From contig OZ023275.1 in the NCBI GenBank assembly GCA_964007475.1, positions 38,559,381 through 38,623,380 on the forward strand: DNA of 64,000 nucleotides, read 5' to 3'. The notes beneath the pieces are model-generated. The model had not been told where the DNA came from. It was given only the letters and a program-made list of their open reading frames with translations, and searched no databases. Shown here piece after piece: positions 61,401-64,000 of the stretch. Positions within the stretch are counted from its first letter, which is position 1. Each line of letters starts with the position of its first letter. Made by a program: the position numbers and the translations under genes. This stretch comes from Hybos culiciformis (lineage: Eukaryota > Arthropoda > Insecta > Diptera > Hybotidae).

Positions 61401-64000
61401 CTTCATTAAACTTAAACCGTCAAAAATTTCGATTCCTATAATATACATTATAATTCTGCGACTGACCCCCTAACAATCTTTCGCATCAAGCTACCATTTT
61501 CATTTTTAAAATTTATTCAACTAAATTAAAAAAAAAAATAAATCTCGATATGAATAATATTAACACACAATTAGATATAATTTAATTTACATACAATATC
61601 TCTGGAAAATTTTTTCTTATCATGCCTTTCACAATACAATATATTTTTTCTTTTATAACAAAAATTAATTTTATTACATGAAATAATATTCTTGATAGTT
61701 ATCAAAAATTATAAAAATGCTTTTTCATGCTACTGCTATGTTGTTGCTTTCTTTTGTAGTGTGTAGTAAGCAAATATAAATAGTTTTTTCGCCTGACAAA
61801 AAAAAAAAAAACTCACTAGAAGAATAATAAAAAAAAAAAAAGAGGAAGTCATTCAAACATTTTTATTTAATCAAAGCATAAAATAAACAACTTGTTTGAT
61901 ATACCTACTTATAAAAATATACGAGAATAAAAATGAATTTTTTTTTTTCTTCAAATTATGTCATTTATAATAAAACTTGTATGCATACATATATACGATA
62001 TACATATAATCAGCAATTTCTACCATTAAAGAGAATAAATATAAAATCAAAATATTAAATTATTATTTTGTCTACAAAACAATAATAATGGATGGGGCAA
62101 AAAATATATGTATAACTAATATTATATACTGAAGAACATAAGAAAAAAAAAATAAATTTCTGAATGAAAATTACAAAAATAATGCAATTTCATTGTTCAA
62201 ATTTCTCTCGTTTGTGCGTAACACATAGAATTCTCAATTGTGGAATAAATATTTTTTAAGAGAAATTTCGATGTATGTGTGTGTATAAGAGAAATTCTTC
62301 ATAAGAGTATCTTCACAAGAGTATCTTTTGTTGTTTTTTTACGTTATTGCTGTGTAAGTGTATCTTTTTTATTATAAGCTTTTGTATGTTTTTTTTTTTT
62401 TTGTAAATATATGGGTTTTTTTTTTCTTTTTGTAAAATGAAATTTTTGCTGCGGTATGATTCGAATGAAAATATAATTTATATGACCTTGACTCACAAGA
62501 TTGTATATAAAAACAAACTCATAGAAAAAAAAAAAAAAATGAGAACAACAACCGAAATTAACCGTTGAAATTCAATAATAATTAACATTTAGAGCTATAT
62601 GTAGAGAAATTTTTTTTTTTCATTAAATTTTTTATTTTATTGAATTTATTATATTTAAGGTATACATATATATAATTTTTTGGTAGATTAAAGACTTTTT
62701 AAATATAAAGAATTTATTAAATTTATAAAATAGAATGAAATAATGATTAAAAAGGAAAATTTAGGTATAAAGAATCTCGACTTGAATTCTCTGATTTAAT
62801 TTACGGCCAGCCTGCTTTACATTAAGAAAATAGGAAATTATTGCTAAAAATTCTAATCCAAGTTTTAAAAATTTTTTTTTATTATTTTTCTGGAATTTTT
62901 ATATTCCCTTTTATCAAAACTAAAATTATTTAAGGCTAATCTAAAAAATTTCCGAATCAAATTTTAAAGTTTAAGAAAGTCTTAATTAATAATAAAAAAA
63001 AAAGAAAAGAATTTTATGCTCAAAGATAAATTTTTACACTATTCTAAAAAAAAAAAAATTTAAATCGCTACCCCGTTTTTGAAAATAAAATAAAAAACTC
63101 TAAAATTTCTAAAATGTCTACTATTTAGAAAAAAAAAGCTTTCGTAAGCTTAGCTGAATCTAATTTAACAGACAAAAACAAAACTCTAAATTTTCTCCTC
63201 TTAAAACTTTTTTTTTCTATTCGTGATTTTATTTTTTTTTACATATAAAAACAAAAAACTCTTTTTTTTTTTTCAATTTATTAAATCCTAAAATTTTCTA
63301 ATTAAAATGTTGCTAATATGTTAAATAAGCTTTTTTACAAAATTTATTAGCTTAATTTAAAATTCCTTCCATGAAAAACTTTAATAACAACAAACTTTTT
63401 GCGTGCAACAAAATAAAATATACCTACTTAATATAATGAAAACAAACCACAAAACAAAAATAATACATACAATAATATAAAAATATATACCTATATAAAT
63501 ATTATTATTATTTATCTCTAAATTAACTTAATCAAACATGATTGATATCTCTTGCAACCACTTAACAAAATATTATGTAGTATAAAACGCTAGCTATACA
63601 CAAAAAAAAAAAAAATAATAATAAAAAAAATATTCCACGAGATACTGAACATTTTTTTTTTTTTTTTTTTCATATTATTTACGTAAAATATTTATACAGC
63701 TATACACAAAAATGTAAGCACGTGTATTTAACGATGCAAAATGTTGTGTCAGTTGTCTGTTATTATTATTTTGAAGAAAAAAAATAAAAAAAAATTATAA
63801 TAATAATAATTTGAAATTCTCTTGTGGTGAAGCAGACGGGTGAGTTTTTTTTTCACTCTGATTATGTTGCATGCAAAAATTAATTTGTTTACAATTGTAG
63901 TAGTAGCCGGCAAAAAAAAAAAAAAAAGATATAAAAATTTTATATAGATTTTTTTTTTATGCTGTGTAGTATAAAATACAGTCAATAAAAAAAATGAATA
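58407..64000. other. Tlk upstream region: leader material and AT-rich DNA
   Basis: No coding exon is supported. Near 58640-58740 a less AT-rich patch carries a consensus minus-strand donor (GTAAGT at 58684-58679), which would fit a Tlk leader exon. The stretch 58780-59560 is homopolymer-rich. CpG-containing patches at about 60095-60165 and 61270-61310 might be promoter elements. The rest is AT-rich with many A and T runs. Confidence 0.5.
58685..58745 (-). other. Candidate 3' end of a Tlk 5' leader exon
   Basis: The minus strand reads ATATACTTTGC then GTAAGTGAAG, a full donor consensus with the exon end at 58685. Spliced to the TTTTAAG just before the start ATG at 58406, it would remove a 278-bp intron. 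The exon's own start is not determined (only the downstream end is meant here) and the AAG acceptor is weak. Confidence 0.35.

Noticed and set aside
1..64000. tRNA or rRNA genes
   Set aside because: I looked by eye for the GGTTCGAATCC-type B box on both strands and for conserved rRNA strings and found no convincing one. A covariance-model scan would be decisive.

Overview
The window is very A+T-rich (roughly four-fifths A+T by eye), full of homopolymer tracts and microsatellites, with spliced genes separated by long non-coding stretches. Two genes can be built with GT..AG introns whose reading phases all close exactly. One is a clear Tousled-like kinase (Tlk). The other is a large secreted Pro/Gln/Asn/Thr-rich protein of an arthropod-like type. 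Intron structure, poly-Gln/His stretches in Tlk and small non-autonomous DNA transposons point to an insect nuclear genome. The species cannot be named from the sequence.

Layout. 1-29,050 holds no recognisable coding exon; it contains two copies of a ~530 bp composite repeat (6912-7439 and 18073-18606), a TA-flanked inverted-repeat element (23085-23528) and two relics of an older interspersed repeat. 29,051-44,441 (+) is the secreted-protein gene: a short exon whose last three bases are the start ATG, a 10.7 kb intron, a signal-peptide exon, a 1.2 kb intron and a 3.2 kb terminal exon, giving 1147 residues. 44,442-54,077 lies between two convergent genes and carries a third, internally deleted copy of the composite repeat (45009-45513), an intact hAT-like MITE with 8-bp target duplications (47666-48246), and long T-rich tracts. 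54,078-58,406 (-) is Tlk, seven coding exons and 1082 residues. 58,407-64,000 is upstream of the Tlk start and holds candidate 5' leader material but no supported coding exon.

The two genes show no functional link. Tlk is a nuclear kinase of chromatin assembly; the other product is predicted to be exported and largely disordered. The most unusual items are the three-copy composite repeat (a 31-bp minisatellite, an internal copy of its own left terminus, and a ~190 bp foldback), the start codon isolated by a 10.7 kb intron, and the DTLxNY repeats of the secreted protein.
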